DNA of 54,513 bases from Paraburkholderia haematera (GTDB lineage: Bacteria > Pseudomonadota > Gammaproteobacteria > Burkholderiales > Burkholderiaceae): contig NZ_CAJNBK010000033.1 in assembly GCF_905220975.1 (NCBI RefSeq), forward strand, positions 1 through 54,513, read 5' to 3'. The notes below the pieces were generated by a model. It saw only the letters and a list, made by a program, of their open reading frames with translations. It was not told where the DNA came from and made no database searches. The stretch's first letter is position 1. Each line of letters opens with the position of its first letter. The translations under genes and the position numbers were made by a program. Shown in pieces: positions 24,432 through 31,947 of this stretch.

Positions 24432-24764
24432 CTAATTTCCGCTTCGTCCCGCATCAAGCTCGCGACGCAAGGCGGCCAGCGCCCGTTTGAGCGTTTCGCC
24501 GAGCGGCTCATCAATATCATCGGCAAGGCGGTACAACTCATCCTTGGTGTCCTGCTCGCCCTTGATGTTGATCTGAACATTTCGCCCGGTTTTAAAGCGG
24601 CGCTTGGAACGCGCAACGGGAGCAACGGGAGCTGTCTGTCGGCCCGTGAACCCGTGCTGGTTCGCCAGCTTTTCGATATCCGCCTTACTCTGCTTAGGCT
24701 TCTGTTCGGCGGCCGGTTTTGGCGTGAAATTCTTCAGGCTGTCCAACGGATCTACACGGCTCAT
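24432..24764 (-). CDS. Ribbon-helix-helix centromere-binding partition protein
   Basis: 110 residues. A basic, Pro-rich N-terminal half (1-58) is followed by a C-terminal RHH-like domain (FKTGRNVQINIKGEQDTKDE, then LYRLADDIDEPLGETLKRAL). This is the design of small partner proteins of type Ib ParA ATPases (ParG/StbB/ParR-like): the flexible arm stimulates ParA and the RHH fold binds the centromere and represses the operon. The start overlaps parA stop as ATGA. Confidence 0.75.
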   Translation of the reverse strand: MSRVDPLDSLKNFTPKPAAEQKPKQSKADIEKLANQHGFTGRQTAPVAPVARSKRRFKTGRNVQINIKGEQDTKDELYRLADDIDEPLGETLKRALAALRRELDAGRSGN

Positions 24765-25468
24765 GATGCGACCTTTTCCTGTTGCTGCGGAGCGTCCTGC
24801 ATGATTCTGGATATGACTTCCCGGGCAAAGGCTTCAGCGTTCTCGATCGCCTTGTCGACATTCGAAACTTCGTCACGCGGGAGCGTTTCGAGCGGTTGCC
24901 GGTATGAAAACATCGCCTTGAACGCGGCTCGCTCGTTCAACTCAGTCTCAAAAAATGGAATGCCGCCGGCTTCGAAGCTCTTGCGGATGTGCCTGGTATC
25001 GCGACTCTGAATTGCGGCCGCCGTACGCGTAAACAGAACGGCGTAAGGCAGCTTGTAGTCAGGTTTGTGTTTCTGGATACCGCGCTCGTGTGCGCGAATC
25101 AGCCCAAATGCACGGCTCGCCTGCTCCGCGTCGAGCTGCGAGCCTTGTGTCGGAACGACGACAAAATCAGCCTCCGCGATTGCATACGCAACGATCGTCG
25201 CCGCCGTGCCCTCCAGGTCCACGATTACAAAAGGCGCTTTTGTAGCAGCATCTGCGATCGTATCCCCAATGGTTTTATCGGTGACGTCCGAGATGATTGT
25301 CATGTTCTGGGGAACCTCGCCTCCCTCAGCCCACGTTTTGATCGGGTGATTGGGATCGCCATCAATAACCACCACTGCTGCGCGCTGAGCGATCTGCGTT
25401 GCCAGCGCTAACGCGGATGTGGTTTTACCCGCCCCGCCCTTCGGGCTGACGAAAACAATAGTTGGCAT
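24761..25468 (-). CDS. parA: ParA-type partition ATPase
   Basis: 235 residues with a deviant Walker A (VSPKGGAGKTTSALALA) at the N-terminus, a Walker A' region VVVIDGDPNHP and a Walker B-like PFVIVDLEG. No N-terminal HTH is present, so it belongs to the short type Ib ParA group, which works with a small RHH partner, as found directly downstream. The ATG at 25468 (AGGTCC upstream) starts exactly at the conserved beta strand; 36 extra residues from the longer frame would be translated centromere repeats. Confidence 0.93.
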   Translation of the reverse strand: MPTIVFVSPKGGAGKTTSALALATQIAQRAAVVVIDGDPNHPIKTWAEGGEVPQNMTIISDVTDKTIGDTIADAATKAPFVIVDLEGTAATIVAYAIAEADFVVVPTQGSQLDAEQASRAFGLIRAHERGIQKHKPDYKLPYAVLFTRTAAAIQSRDTRHIRKSFEAGGIPFFETELNERAAFKAMFSYRQPLETLPRDEVSNVDKAIENAEAFAREVISRIMQDAPQQQEKVAS

Positions 25469-25816
25469 AGACAGGACCTCAAAGGTTCGGGTGGTCGAAC
25501 ACCCTATGGGTTCCAAAAAGGAATTCCATCGGAATTCATCATCGGAATCATAGTCGATACCTTTAAGGAATTCCACAAGAATTCAACCAAGAAATCCACA
25601 TTGGTATCCAATATGAATTCCTCTGGAAGATGACTCTATAACGCGCAGGTACAACAGCCGAATCCCCGATGGTACGTGGATTTCGCCAGATACCATCGCT
25701 GGAACCATTTCAGAATTCCTACCGGAATTCTTTATAGAATTCTTTTTAGAATCCAAAAAGATATCCATCTGCTGAGCACCTAGAAGACCCGAACGTCCTT
25801 GCCGCCTACTCAAACA
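25469..25816. repeat. Putative centromere: cluster of GAATTC palindromes upstream of parA
   Basis: Eight GAATTC hexamers occur at 25521, 25532, 25568, 25579, 25615, 25713, 25725 and 25737. Most are embedded in GGAATTCC-like octamers, and several are about 11 bases apart, one helical turn. Chance would give one per 4 kb. Related GGTATCC/GATATCC and GGAATC elements fill the gaps. The position upstream of parA and the repeats at 24339-24376 support a parS/operator region bound by the RHH protein. No gene is supported here. Confidence 0.75.
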
Positions 25817-25851
25817 CTGTATATATTTACAGTAGCTGTTTATCCATACAG
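25817..25851 (+). promoter_or_regulatory. Tandem LexA (SOS) boxes
   Basis: Two sites fit CTGT-N8-ACAG: CTGTATATATTTACAG at 25817-25832, nearly identical to the strongest LexA boxes, and CTGTTTATCCATACAG at 25836-25851. They start 19 bases apart, just before the gene at 25868, so two LexA dimers would cover its promoter and start. The betaproteobacterial LexA consensus is of this type. Confidence 0.75.
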
Positions 25852-25867
25852 TCCAATGAGGCCGACC

Positions 25868-26185
25868 ATGGAACACCTGGTGCGCGTACAGAACGAATCT
25901 GATCGGCAGATTCTTGCGTGGTTGCTCGGCCGGGTAGGGGAGGCGGCCGTAGCGGCCGCTGCGCGCGACTGCGCAGGCCGAGGCAAGCCGTATCTGTCAC
26001 AGGTGTGCCGACGACTCGGCATACTGCCGCCGTGGACGATAAGAAGCGCGCGACTACGTGACGCCGCGCGCGAAGCACATGAAGCGATCGGTGAACAGCA
26101 CCTCGCGGAGATTCGGCAGATCTTGGCCCGTGCCCGCCCGGCCACGTCGTCATCTGTCGGGCGCGCTGTCGCGCCGGGTAGGTAG
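25868..26185 (+). CDS. Putative SOS-regulated small protein
   Basis: 105 residues from the ATG at 25868 (MEHLVRVQNESDRQILAWLL); an ATG at 25856 would add four. It is Ala/Arg-rich with an HTH-like middle (GKPYLSQVCRRLGILPPWTI) and a basic tail. No family recognised. Two LexA boxes immediately upstream mean it is probably repressed until DNA damage or entry of single-stranded DNA. Candidate roles (replication control, SOS modulation, DNA binding) are speculation. Confidence 0.6.
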   Translation: MEHLVRVQNESDRQILAWLLGRVGEAAVAAAARDCAGRGKPYLSQVCRRLGILPPWTIRSARLRDAAREAHEAIGEQHLAEIRQILARARPATSSSVGRAVAPGR

Positions 26186-26241
26186 TATCTTTGCTTGACG
26201 CAGTGACTGAAGGTGGACACCTCAGCGTTGGTCGCGACGGC

Positions 26242-26327
26242 CCGTGAAACAACCGTTCGTGACGACAGGTGCGACGAAATGCAATGCAGGAAAGGAGTAC
26301 GGGGATTTCTGCCAAATTGTTTCACGG
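26242..26327. repeat. Separated inverted repeat with parS-like half sites
   Basis: CCGTGAAACAA (26242-26252) and TTGTTTCACGG (26317-26327) are perfect 11-base inverted copies 64 bases apart. Each resembles half of the chromosomal parS palindrome TGTTTCACGTGAAACA, but the halves are not adjacent. The 330-base gap 26186-26515 holds no gene I can support; this repeat and the palindrome at 26442 are its only clear structures. Confidence 0.4.
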
Positions 26328-26441
26328 CAATCGTACGCCGAGGCGCGATCTTGCCGCCGAACTTTCGAGCTAAAACGTGTTTTTTGACGGTCACCTCGCT
26401 CGCCGCTCCTTCGACGTAACAACAGCTACGTAAAATGTATT

Positions 26442-26459
26442 GGCTGACACAAGTCAGCC
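26442..26459. promoter_or_regulatory. Palindrome upstream of the SRAP gene
   Basis: GGCTGAC-ACAA-GTCAGCC is a perfect 7-bp inverted repeat with a 4-base spacer, 57 bases before the SRAP start. It could be an operator or a short hairpin in the leader. No LexA box is seen for this gene. Confidence 0.4.
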
Positions 26460-26515
26460 GAATTCGCGTTTTCGGTCATGATGCAGCGGCGAATCCAATA
26501 GGGGAGTTCAACCAC

Positions 26516-27436
26516 ATGTGCTATTCGGCCCAAATCGTGGCGGACTATCGCAAGTACGTAAAAATGTTCGGCGCCCACATGAGCATCAAGGAGTTCACAG
26601 AGTTGTACTGGGAACATGGCGGGCGGGATCTGAAAGCTCCGCTGGCAATGGAGGCGGCATTTTCGGATGCCCAGACCGACGATGAGCGGCGCATTCAGGC
26701 GCTGATTGCTGAAAACAACTCCGCGCGGGCGACAAAGCTCGAGCAGGAGGTTTTCGAGCAACGCACGCGACTCGCCAAAGCGGAGCGAACTCTGGAAGCG
26801 AAGCCGACAAAAGCGGCCGCCGAAAGCAAACGGATCGCCTCCAACAAGATCGACGCCGCGGTGCGCCGGTTGGCAGACCTGAAGCGCACCACCCTGAAGG
26901 ATGCCGATTCTCGGATCTATCCTGGCTGGTATGCCCCAGTCATGATCGTTCAGGACGGCCACCGCGTCGTTGTCCCGATGCGTTACCGTTGCCGGTTACC
27001 GGGTTGGACCGAAGAGATGGAAAGAGAAAAGCCGGGGACGTACAACGCCCGGCGAAACAACTTGCGGAGAGTATGGGGAGAGTTGTTCGGCTATAACCAC
27101 GGCATCATCATCGTCGATCATTTCTACGAGCACGTCGAACGCAATGGGGAAAAACTGGTTTTGCAGTTCGATCCGACGCCGGCGCAGCAAATGCTCGTCG
27201 CCTGTCTGTGGTCGCGCACAACGATACCCGGAGAACCAGACCTATTGTCCTTTGCCGCGATTACGGACGAACCTCCACCAGAAGTCCTCGCGGCCGGACA
27301 TGACCGATGCATTGTCCCGATCAAACCAGAGAACGTCGACGCATGGCTCAATCCGGATCCGTCCAATCTGGCGGCGCTATACGCGATTCTGGACGATCGG
27401 GAGCGTCCGTACTACGAGCATCAGATGGCGGCCTAA
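26516..27436 (+). CDS. SRAP/HMCES-like protein (SOS response-associated peptidase family)
   Basis: 306 residues starting MCYSAQ. Cys2 becomes the N-terminal catalytic residue that crosslinks to abasic sites in single-stranded DNA (YedK/HMCES family). The later motifs YNARRNNLRRVWGELFG and the active-site segment FYEHV match the conserved INAR and FYEW elements. Compared with YedK (about 220 residues) there is an insertion of roughly 80 residues (about 40-120), predicted coiled coil and highly charged. GGGGAG precedes the ATG at 26516. On a plasmid it may protect incoming single-stranded DNA. Confidence 0.82.
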   Translation: MCYSAQIVADYRKYVKMFGAHMSIKEFTELYWEHGGRDLKAPLAMEAAFSDAQTDDERRIQALIAENNSARATKLEQEVFEQRTRLAKAERTLEAKPTKAAAESKRIASNKIDAAVRRLADLKRTTLKDADSRIYPGWYAPVMIVQDGHRVVVPMRYRCRLPGWTEEMEREKPGTYNARRNNLRRVWGELFGYNHGIIIVDHFYEHVERNGEKLVLQFDPTPAQQMLVACLWSRTTIPGEPDLLSFAAITDEPPPEVLAAGHDRCIVPIKPENVDAWLNPDPSNLAALYAILDDRERPYYEHQMAA

Positions 27437-27475
27437 GGAATGTGAAGCGCTCGACCGGTCCCCAATTCGCGTAGC

Positions 27476-28885
27476 CTAGGCGGCCGCGGCCTTGGCTGCC
27501 TCGTCGACCTTCAATATCTGTTTGTCGAGCGTGTACTCGTCGCCATTCAAGACCTTCTTAAGCAAATCGACCGCCGCTTCCGAGTACCGGTGGACGACGG
27601 TCGTTTTACCCGAAGGGACTGTGATGTGATACCTGTTGTCCGAAGCCTTCATGTCGAACCCGTCCTGTTCTTTCAAGACATTTATCAAGTCTTGTGCCTT
27701 GCTCCATCCGGTGAAGCCAAGCTCGGCGCCAACGCCGGTAAGAAGGAATCGGTAACTCAGGTTGACCTGCGAAGGATCGGACAATGATGTCACGCCGAAC
27801 AGCTTGGCGAAGTTTTCGCCCGAATCGACGGCATGCTCAAGGGTCTGGAAGTCGATTCCAACGTGCCTCTTTGGAATGCTTGAACGAACCAATTCCACCG
27901 AGCGAGCCATGAGCGATCGTAAGAGCTTGGTGTTGACCTTCTCCAGATCACCAGCTTGACCGAACGCCTTGTAGACCCACTCGAATGACGACGCGGAGAT
28001 ACTCTTGATGCGAATGTTTACATCGGCTGCGACCGAGATGACCTTGTCGCGAGCGGGGTATGACGCGTCCGTGATCGCCTTGTCCCATTCCAGAATGTAG
28101 ATGTTGGGCACGAGTTGAAAGTCGGCTCGAACCATGCGGTCCACGTCGTACAGGATGCTCTTGATGTTTGGATCGTCCGCCCGATAGCCAATGAAAATCA
28201 GGGGGTGCTCAACGAAGTAGGTCAACAGTTTTGCACTGAGATACTTGTGATCGTCTTCGAAACGTTGGTAGTCGGCCTCGTTGACGACGATGGACTTCGG
28301 GTCGGATCTGCAGCCGTGAATCTTGAAGATTTCTCCAATTGCGAGGTACGGCTTCCGCAAAATTTGTTGGCCAATGATTCTCTCGTAATCTGGAAACAGC
28401 GGCTCAATCACCTCATCGTAGTTCGTGGTGATGACGGCGTGAGCGCTAATGCTTTTGAGGGCAGCAATCTCGGTATCGAGGTCCGCGGATCCATACGAAC
28501 CCTTGTGCGGTCCAAGTGCCTTCAGCAACTCAGCGATTGTGTGCTTGATGAAGATGTCGCTTCCATATGCAGTGCTGAAGTATTCGTCCGGAAATTTCGT
28601 CTTGCCCTTGGCACTCCACGCCCACTCGCGGTACAGGTCCGAAAAAACCGAACCGATCTTTTTCAGGTCGTTGCCATGAGCCTGCTTGTAGTAAGCGAAG
28701 TCCTTGTCGATCAGCGGGCACCCTTTGGCGAGCAAGCCCAATAGTTCTTCCCAGTTTGGTCCACCAGCGTACCGCTTCGTGAAGCCAGAGCCGACGAACA
28801 AGATCGGTTGGCAGCTTGCGTCAGCAAGAACCTTTGCGATATCAGCAGTGACCTCGTCCTGGTACTGCTTGTAGTCCATAGGCAT
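27476..28885 (-). CDS. SIR2-like domain protein, probable anti-phage NADase
   Basis: 469 residues. The N-terminal SIR2 fold has PILFVGSGFTKRYAGGPNWE near residue 30 (nucleotide-binding GxG), HAVITTNYDEVIEPLFP near 153 (conserved Asn) and EIFKIHGCRSDP near 190 (conserved His). HPLIFIGYRADDPNI closes the fold. The C-terminal 200 residues have no motif I recognise. SIR2 proteins of this type act in several anti-phage systems by depleting NAD. The ATG at 28885 (GGGAAACC upstream) fits; 86 upstream residues of the long frame look non-coding. No partner gene is obvious apart from the AlbA_2 protein upstream. Confidence 0.8.
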   Translation of the reverse strand: MPMDYKQYQDEVTADIAKVLADASCQPILFVGSGFTKRYAGGPNWEELLGLLAKGCPLIDKDFAYYKQAHGNDLKKIGSVFSDLYREWAWSAKGKTKFPDEYFSTAYGSDIFIKHTIAELLKALGPHKGSYGSADLDTEIAALKSISAHAVITTNYDEVIEPLFPDYERIIGQQILRKPYLAIGEIFKIHGCRSDPKSIVVNEADYQRFEDDHKYLSAKLLTYFVEHPLIFIGYRADDPNIKSILYDVDRMVRADFQLVPNIYILEWDKAITDASYPARDKVISVAADVNIRIKSISASSFEWVYKAFGQAGDLEKVNTKLLRSLMARSVELVRSSIPKRHVGIDFQTLEHAVDSGENFAKLFGVTSLSDPSQVNLSYRFLLTGVGAELGFTGWSKAQDLINVLKEQDGFDMKASDNRYHITVPSGKTTVVHRYSEAAVDLLKKVLNGDEYTLDKQILKVDEAAKAAAA

Positions 28886-29033
28886 CGTGTGGTTTCCCGT
28901 TGGTTGTGGGACGAAGTGTGCCGGCGGAACGCTTGCCCGTCGTACCCCGCTAATTACAAACAAGAAATTGTAGTATGTCAGCGCTTTGCAGCATCGTTTT
29001 CCGCCTGTATCCCGCGCGTGTGGCGATGGGGCG

Positions 29034-29741
29034 TCACCCCGGGTGAACGCGAATGACCAGCATGGGACGGTTCTTGTTAACATCGAAGCCAATCTGCACG
29101 TGAGACAGTGGCTCAACAACTGGCCACCCCGACATCCCCCCACTAAGGATCATTAAATGCACTAGGTGAGCGTCGCAGGCTTCCACCCGACATTCACCCG
29201 TTTGCCTGTATCCCTGATCAGCAATAGCAAGAGTTTCGCCAATCTTGTGCCCGATGCTTTGGAACGTGACCACACCGCCTCGCATCGCCAAGATTGCCTG
29301 GGCCTTGTCGTTACGGCTCACGATCAGTTCATTGAACAATTCAGGAGATGCCTTAACCGACTCCGACAGCCGGCGCACGTAGGCCGGTCCCGTGAAATGT
29401 GGTCGGTCCGCGCTAGCGCGCACGATTACCGCGACGACGGCCATGCCGTTGACCGTCAGCACCCTGCAGGTCACAGTCTTGATGGGCGGGTAGCAATCAC
29501 TCTCGGCCGCTTCGCGTACACGCTTTTGCAGCATGTCGGTTTGGCCGACCGGTACACCTGTGATAGCCCCGGTCCGATCGTCGATACCGAGGAACAAGAT
29601 GCCTTCGCGATCGGCCGTCAACGAGTTGGCGAACGCGTTGAGCGTTTGCCGCAATTCTTGCGACTTCACGCCGGCCGACTTGCGTTCAATGAAGTTGTCT
29701 TCGTGGTCTGAGAGACGCTGCAGCAGCTCGACGTCGGTCAT
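29034..29741 (-). CDS. AlbA_2/Schlafen-like DNA-binding domain protein
   Basis: 235 residues. The N-terminal AlbA_2 pattern is FIERKSAGVKSQELRQTLNA, FANS, then GILFLGIDDRTGAITGVPVG. The middle (VVAVIVRASADRPHFTGPAY, VRR) completes the domain. The C-terminal 100 residues are unassigned. AlbA_2 proteins occur in defence islands and in transcription control. It shares strand with the SIR2 gene, with 148 bases between them. Confidence 0.75.
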   Translation of the reverse strand: MTDVELLQRLSDHEDNFIERKSAGVKSQELRQTLNAFANSLTADREGILFLGIDDRTGAITGVPVGQTDMLQKRVREAAESDCYPPIKTVTCRVLTVNGMAVVAVIVRASADRPHFTGPAYVRRLSESVKASPELFNELIVSRNDKAQAILAMRGGVVTFQSIGHKIGETLAIADQGYRQTGECRVEACDAHLVHLMILSGGMSGWPVVEPLSHVQIGFDVNKNRPMLVIRVHPG

Positions 29742-29764
29742 GGTTGATTACCCGGTGAACATGG

Positions 29765-30055
29765 TTAATCCAATATTTCATCGGGCCATAGCTGCGCGCC
29801 GTGCAACACGCGCAGGATGCGCACGGTGTCGCCCGTGATGCGGTAGGCCGCGATATACGGTGTTCGGCTGATGACCAGTTCGCGGGTGCCCTCGATGCGG
29901 CCTAGACGGCCAGTCTCAGGAAACTGAAGCAGTTGCCTGACCTGCGTCCGGATCCGATCGTCCACGACCACAGCAGCACGCGGGCTGTCCTCTTCGATGT
30001 AGTCAAAAATCGCGTCGCGATCCTCTATTGCGAAAGCGGACCATTCAAGCCTCAC
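29765..30055 (-). CDS. parE: ParE/RelE family toxin
   Basis: 96 residues with the ParE pattern: MRLEWSAFAIEDRDAIFDYI, LLQFPETGRLGRIEGTREL, VISRTPYIAAYRI, VRILRVLHGAQLWP. Plasmid ParE toxins act on DNA gyrase; RelE-type relatives cut mRNA, and sequence alone does not separate them fully. ATGA overlap with the antitoxin gene upstream is the typical arrangement. Confidence 0.88.
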   Translation of the reverse strand: MRLEWSAFAIEDRDAIFDYIEEDSPRAAVVVDDRIRTQVRQLLQFPETGRLGRIEGTRELVISRTPYIAAYRITGDTVRILRVLHGAQLWPDEILD

Positions 30056-30360
30056 GCGTCACCTTCACTTGCTTTGCGAAGGGCCGCGGCGCGGCGCCTG
30101 GCGAAATGGGCCTCAACGTCATCGTCCGCGGTAGCGGGGCGCGGATCGTCCAATGCTTCCTGCACCTTCGCGCGAAACCAGGCGTCATGTACGGCCGGGT
30201 CGGTCGCAAAGGCGAACGGCAACGCACCTTCGTTGGCAACGCGCGTCAGCAGGATACGGACGGCATCCGAGACGGTCAGTCCCATGTTGTCGAGCACCGC
30301 GGCCGCGCGCTCTTTCAGCACAGGGTCGATGCGCGTTTGCACCAATGCACTAGCAGCCAT
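30052..30360 (-). CDS. RelB/DinJ-type antitoxin
   Basis: 102 residues. The N-terminal RHH motif SALVQTRIDPVLKERAAAVL, DNMGLTVSDAVRILLTRVA is the RelB/DinJ fold; the C-terminal half (KVQEALDDPRPATADDDVEA) wraps the toxin. AGGAG lies 8 bases before the ATG at 30360; another ATG at 30366 is too close to it. It should repress the pair through the palindrome at 30397. Confidence 0.88.
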   Translation of the reverse strand: MAASALVQTRIDPVLKERAAAVLDNMGLTVSDAVRILLTRVANEGALPFAFATDPAVHDAWFRAKVQEALDDPRPATADDDVEAHFARRRAAALRKASEGDA

Positions 30361-30396
30361 GGCCATTACTCCTACTCGTAACTCCGGATTCCACAT

Positions 30397-30416
30397 TGTA
30401 ATTCATTTGCATTACA
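30397..30416. promoter_or_regulatory. Operator of the toxin-antitoxin pair
   Basis: TGTAAT-N8-ATTACA is a perfect inverted repeat 37 bases upstream of the antitoxin start and overlaps the likely promoter. Autoregulation by the RHH antitoxin is the usual mechanism in this class. Confidence 0.6.
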
Positions 30417-30457
30417 TGCGATAGCCCGGAGAAGTCGGACCTATTAATCGTGACACA

Positions 30458-31084
30458 TCACGCCTCTCCGGCGCCCGGCGATCCACGCTCGGGTAGCCCA
30501 TCAAAATCAAGCGCGATGCGCGCGGTCAGTCCATGTTGTTCACGCTGGGCAGGCTCGGCCGACACGATGACGCCTGCACGTTCCTTTTCGGTTTCGAGGC
30601 GCACACGCAGGTCTATCAGTGCAGCGAGGTCGCAATCCGTTTCCGCACGCCAGCAGCGCTCTATGACAAGGCGCAACGCTTCCACACGCAGGACGAATGC
30701 GCGCGCGTGGTCGATCTCCTGAATCAGGGTCTGGATGGATTCGTCGTCGGAATAGTGCTGCGCGAGTGCGCGCAGATCATATCGGGATGGAGGTGTGAAT
30801 GCCGGCAGCGGGCGCGACTTCGGTGCGTCGCTGACGACGCCGGCGCGGAAAAACTCCGCTTGCAACTCAGTGCGCAGACATTCCAGCGCGACCAGCTTAC
30901 TGCCCGTCTCATCGTTCCAGCAACGCTGGATGACCCCACGCAAAGCCTCGACCTCGCGCACGAATCCGCGAAGGTGCTGAATCTCGAGGATCAGACGTTG
31001 GACGACACCGTTGCCGCGATAGCGACGCCACAGTTCGCGGAGCTCGTAGATCGTTGGCGGCTTGCACTCGGAAAAGCGGGGCAT
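30458..31084 (-). CDS. Putative SOS-regulated protein with two tandem repeats
   Basis: 208 residues from the ATG at 31084. Two copies of a domain of about 72 residues follow each other: YELRELWRRYRGN...VEALRGVIQRCWNDET...RAGVV and YDLRALAQHYSDD...VEALRLVIERCWRAET...RAGVI. They are helical, with conserved VEALR-VI-RCW and ET. No family recognised. A LexA box at 31105-31120 lies just upstream; the longer frame would translate the box itself. It is the second gene on this plasmid with a near-perfect SOS box. Confidence 0.65.
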   Translation of the reverse strand: MPRFSECKPPTIYELRELWRRYRGNGVVQRLILEIQHLRGFVREVEALRGVIQRCWNDETGSKLVALECLRTELQAEFFRAGVVSDAPKSRPLPAFTPPSRYDLRALAQHYSDDESIQTLIQEIDHARAFVLRVEALRLVIERCWRAETDCDLAALIDLRVRLETEKERAGVIVSAEPAQREQHGLTARIALDFDGLPERGSPGAGEA

Positions 31085-31104
31085 GTTCGGGGCAGACTTA
31101 ATAC

Positions 31105-31120
31105 CTGTATAAATATACAG
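31105..31120 (-). promoter_or_regulatory. LexA (SOS) box
   Basis: CTGTATAAATATACAG is a perfect 16-base match to the CTGT-N8-ACAG LexA consensus with an AT-rich centre. It is 20 bases upstream of the tandem-repeat gene (start 31084) on the minus strand. Confidence 0.75.
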
Positions 31121-31173
31121 TATAGCCATTTGCCGGAATGCTTACGTCCTGTTGCGAAACTCGACCGCAGCCA

Positions 31174-31280
31174 TGTACGAAACCGATCGGTTTAGGACTC
31201 CCCGTCCTGACGGTGTACGAAAATAAGCATTAACATATTTCGTACATGACGTATGATTCGTACGTGGATACCGTACACCA
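31174..31280. other. Putative res site of the adjacent resolvase
   Basis: TGTACGAAA and its inverse TTTCGTACA occur several times: TGTACGAAAC at 31174, an inverted pair spanning 31214-31246 (33 bases, the size of a resolvase subsite) and TTCGTACG near 31257. The cluster ends just before the serine resolvase gene, the normal place for a res site that also contains its promoter. Confidence 0.55.
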
Positions 31281-31292
31281 ATGGAGCATCAT

Positions 31293-31889
31293 ATGTCTCG
31301 CACGTTCGCATATGCCCGTGTCTCGACAGCAGACCAGACGACCGAAAATCAGTTGCACGAGATCCGTGCAGCGGGTTTTGCAGTTGATGTGCGCCGCGCG
31401 GTGACAGAGCACATATCAGGTAGTGTCGCGGCGAGCGAGCGCCCCGGCTTTGCCAAACTGCTTGATCGCCTCGAGGACGGCGACGTGCTGATCGTGACAA
31501 AGCTCGATCGACTCGGGCGTAACGCAATGGACGTGCGGTCAACGGTAGAGCGCTTGGCGGGCATGGGGGTGCGCGTTCACTGCTTGGCCCTTGGCGGCGT
31601 CGATCTAACCTCAGCCGCGGGCCGTATGACCATGGGTGTGCTTACAGCGGTAGCTGAATTCGAGCGCGATTTGCTGATCGAGCGGACGACCGCAGGTATC
31701 GAGCGTGCCAGGGCCGAAGGGAAGGTGATGGGCCGCCCGTCTGCTCTGACTATCGAGCAGCAGCGTGAGGCGCATCAACGACTCGCGCAGGGCGCATCAG
31801 TGTCGCAACTTGCGCGGGAGTACAAGACGACCCGGCAAACGATCATGCGCGTTCGGGAAAAGCTTCAATCCCTGGGCCGGACCGAATAG
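31293..31889 (+). CDS. Serine resolvase/invertase family recombinase
   Basis: 198 residues. The catalytic domain has FAYARVSTADQTTENQ (Ser at position 10 as nucleophile), VTKLDRLGRNAMDV and GRMTMGVLTAVAEFERDLL. The C-terminal HTH is SVSQLAREYKTTRQTIMRVR. Length and layout match Tn3-type resolvases and plasmid multimer-resolution proteins. With no transposase nearby, a role in resolving plasmid multimers is more likely than transposition. The ATG at 31293 follows GGAG. Confidence 0.9.
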   Translation: MSRTFAYARVSTADQTTENQLHEIRAAGFAVDVRRAVTEHISGSVAASERPGFAKLLDRLEDGDVLIVTKLDRLGRNAMDVRSTVERLAGMGVRVHCLALGGVDLTSAAGRMTMGVLTAVAEFERDLLIERTTAGIERARAEGKVMGRPSALTIEQQREAHQRLAQGASVSQLAREYKTTRQTIMRVREKLQSLGRTE

Positions 31890-31947
31890 AAGCAATACTT
31901 TTGCCAGATAGTCGCTGTACCACGAGAACATTTTCAGGATCAGAGTC

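Noticed and set aside
26213..26422. Short frames on both strands upstream of the SRAP gene
   Set aside because: No start signal and no protein-like composition; the region holds regulatory repeats instead.
31174..31889. Resolvase as part of a Tn3-family transposon
   Set aside because: No transposase gene and no 38-bp terminal inverted repeats were found; multimer resolution is the simpler reading.
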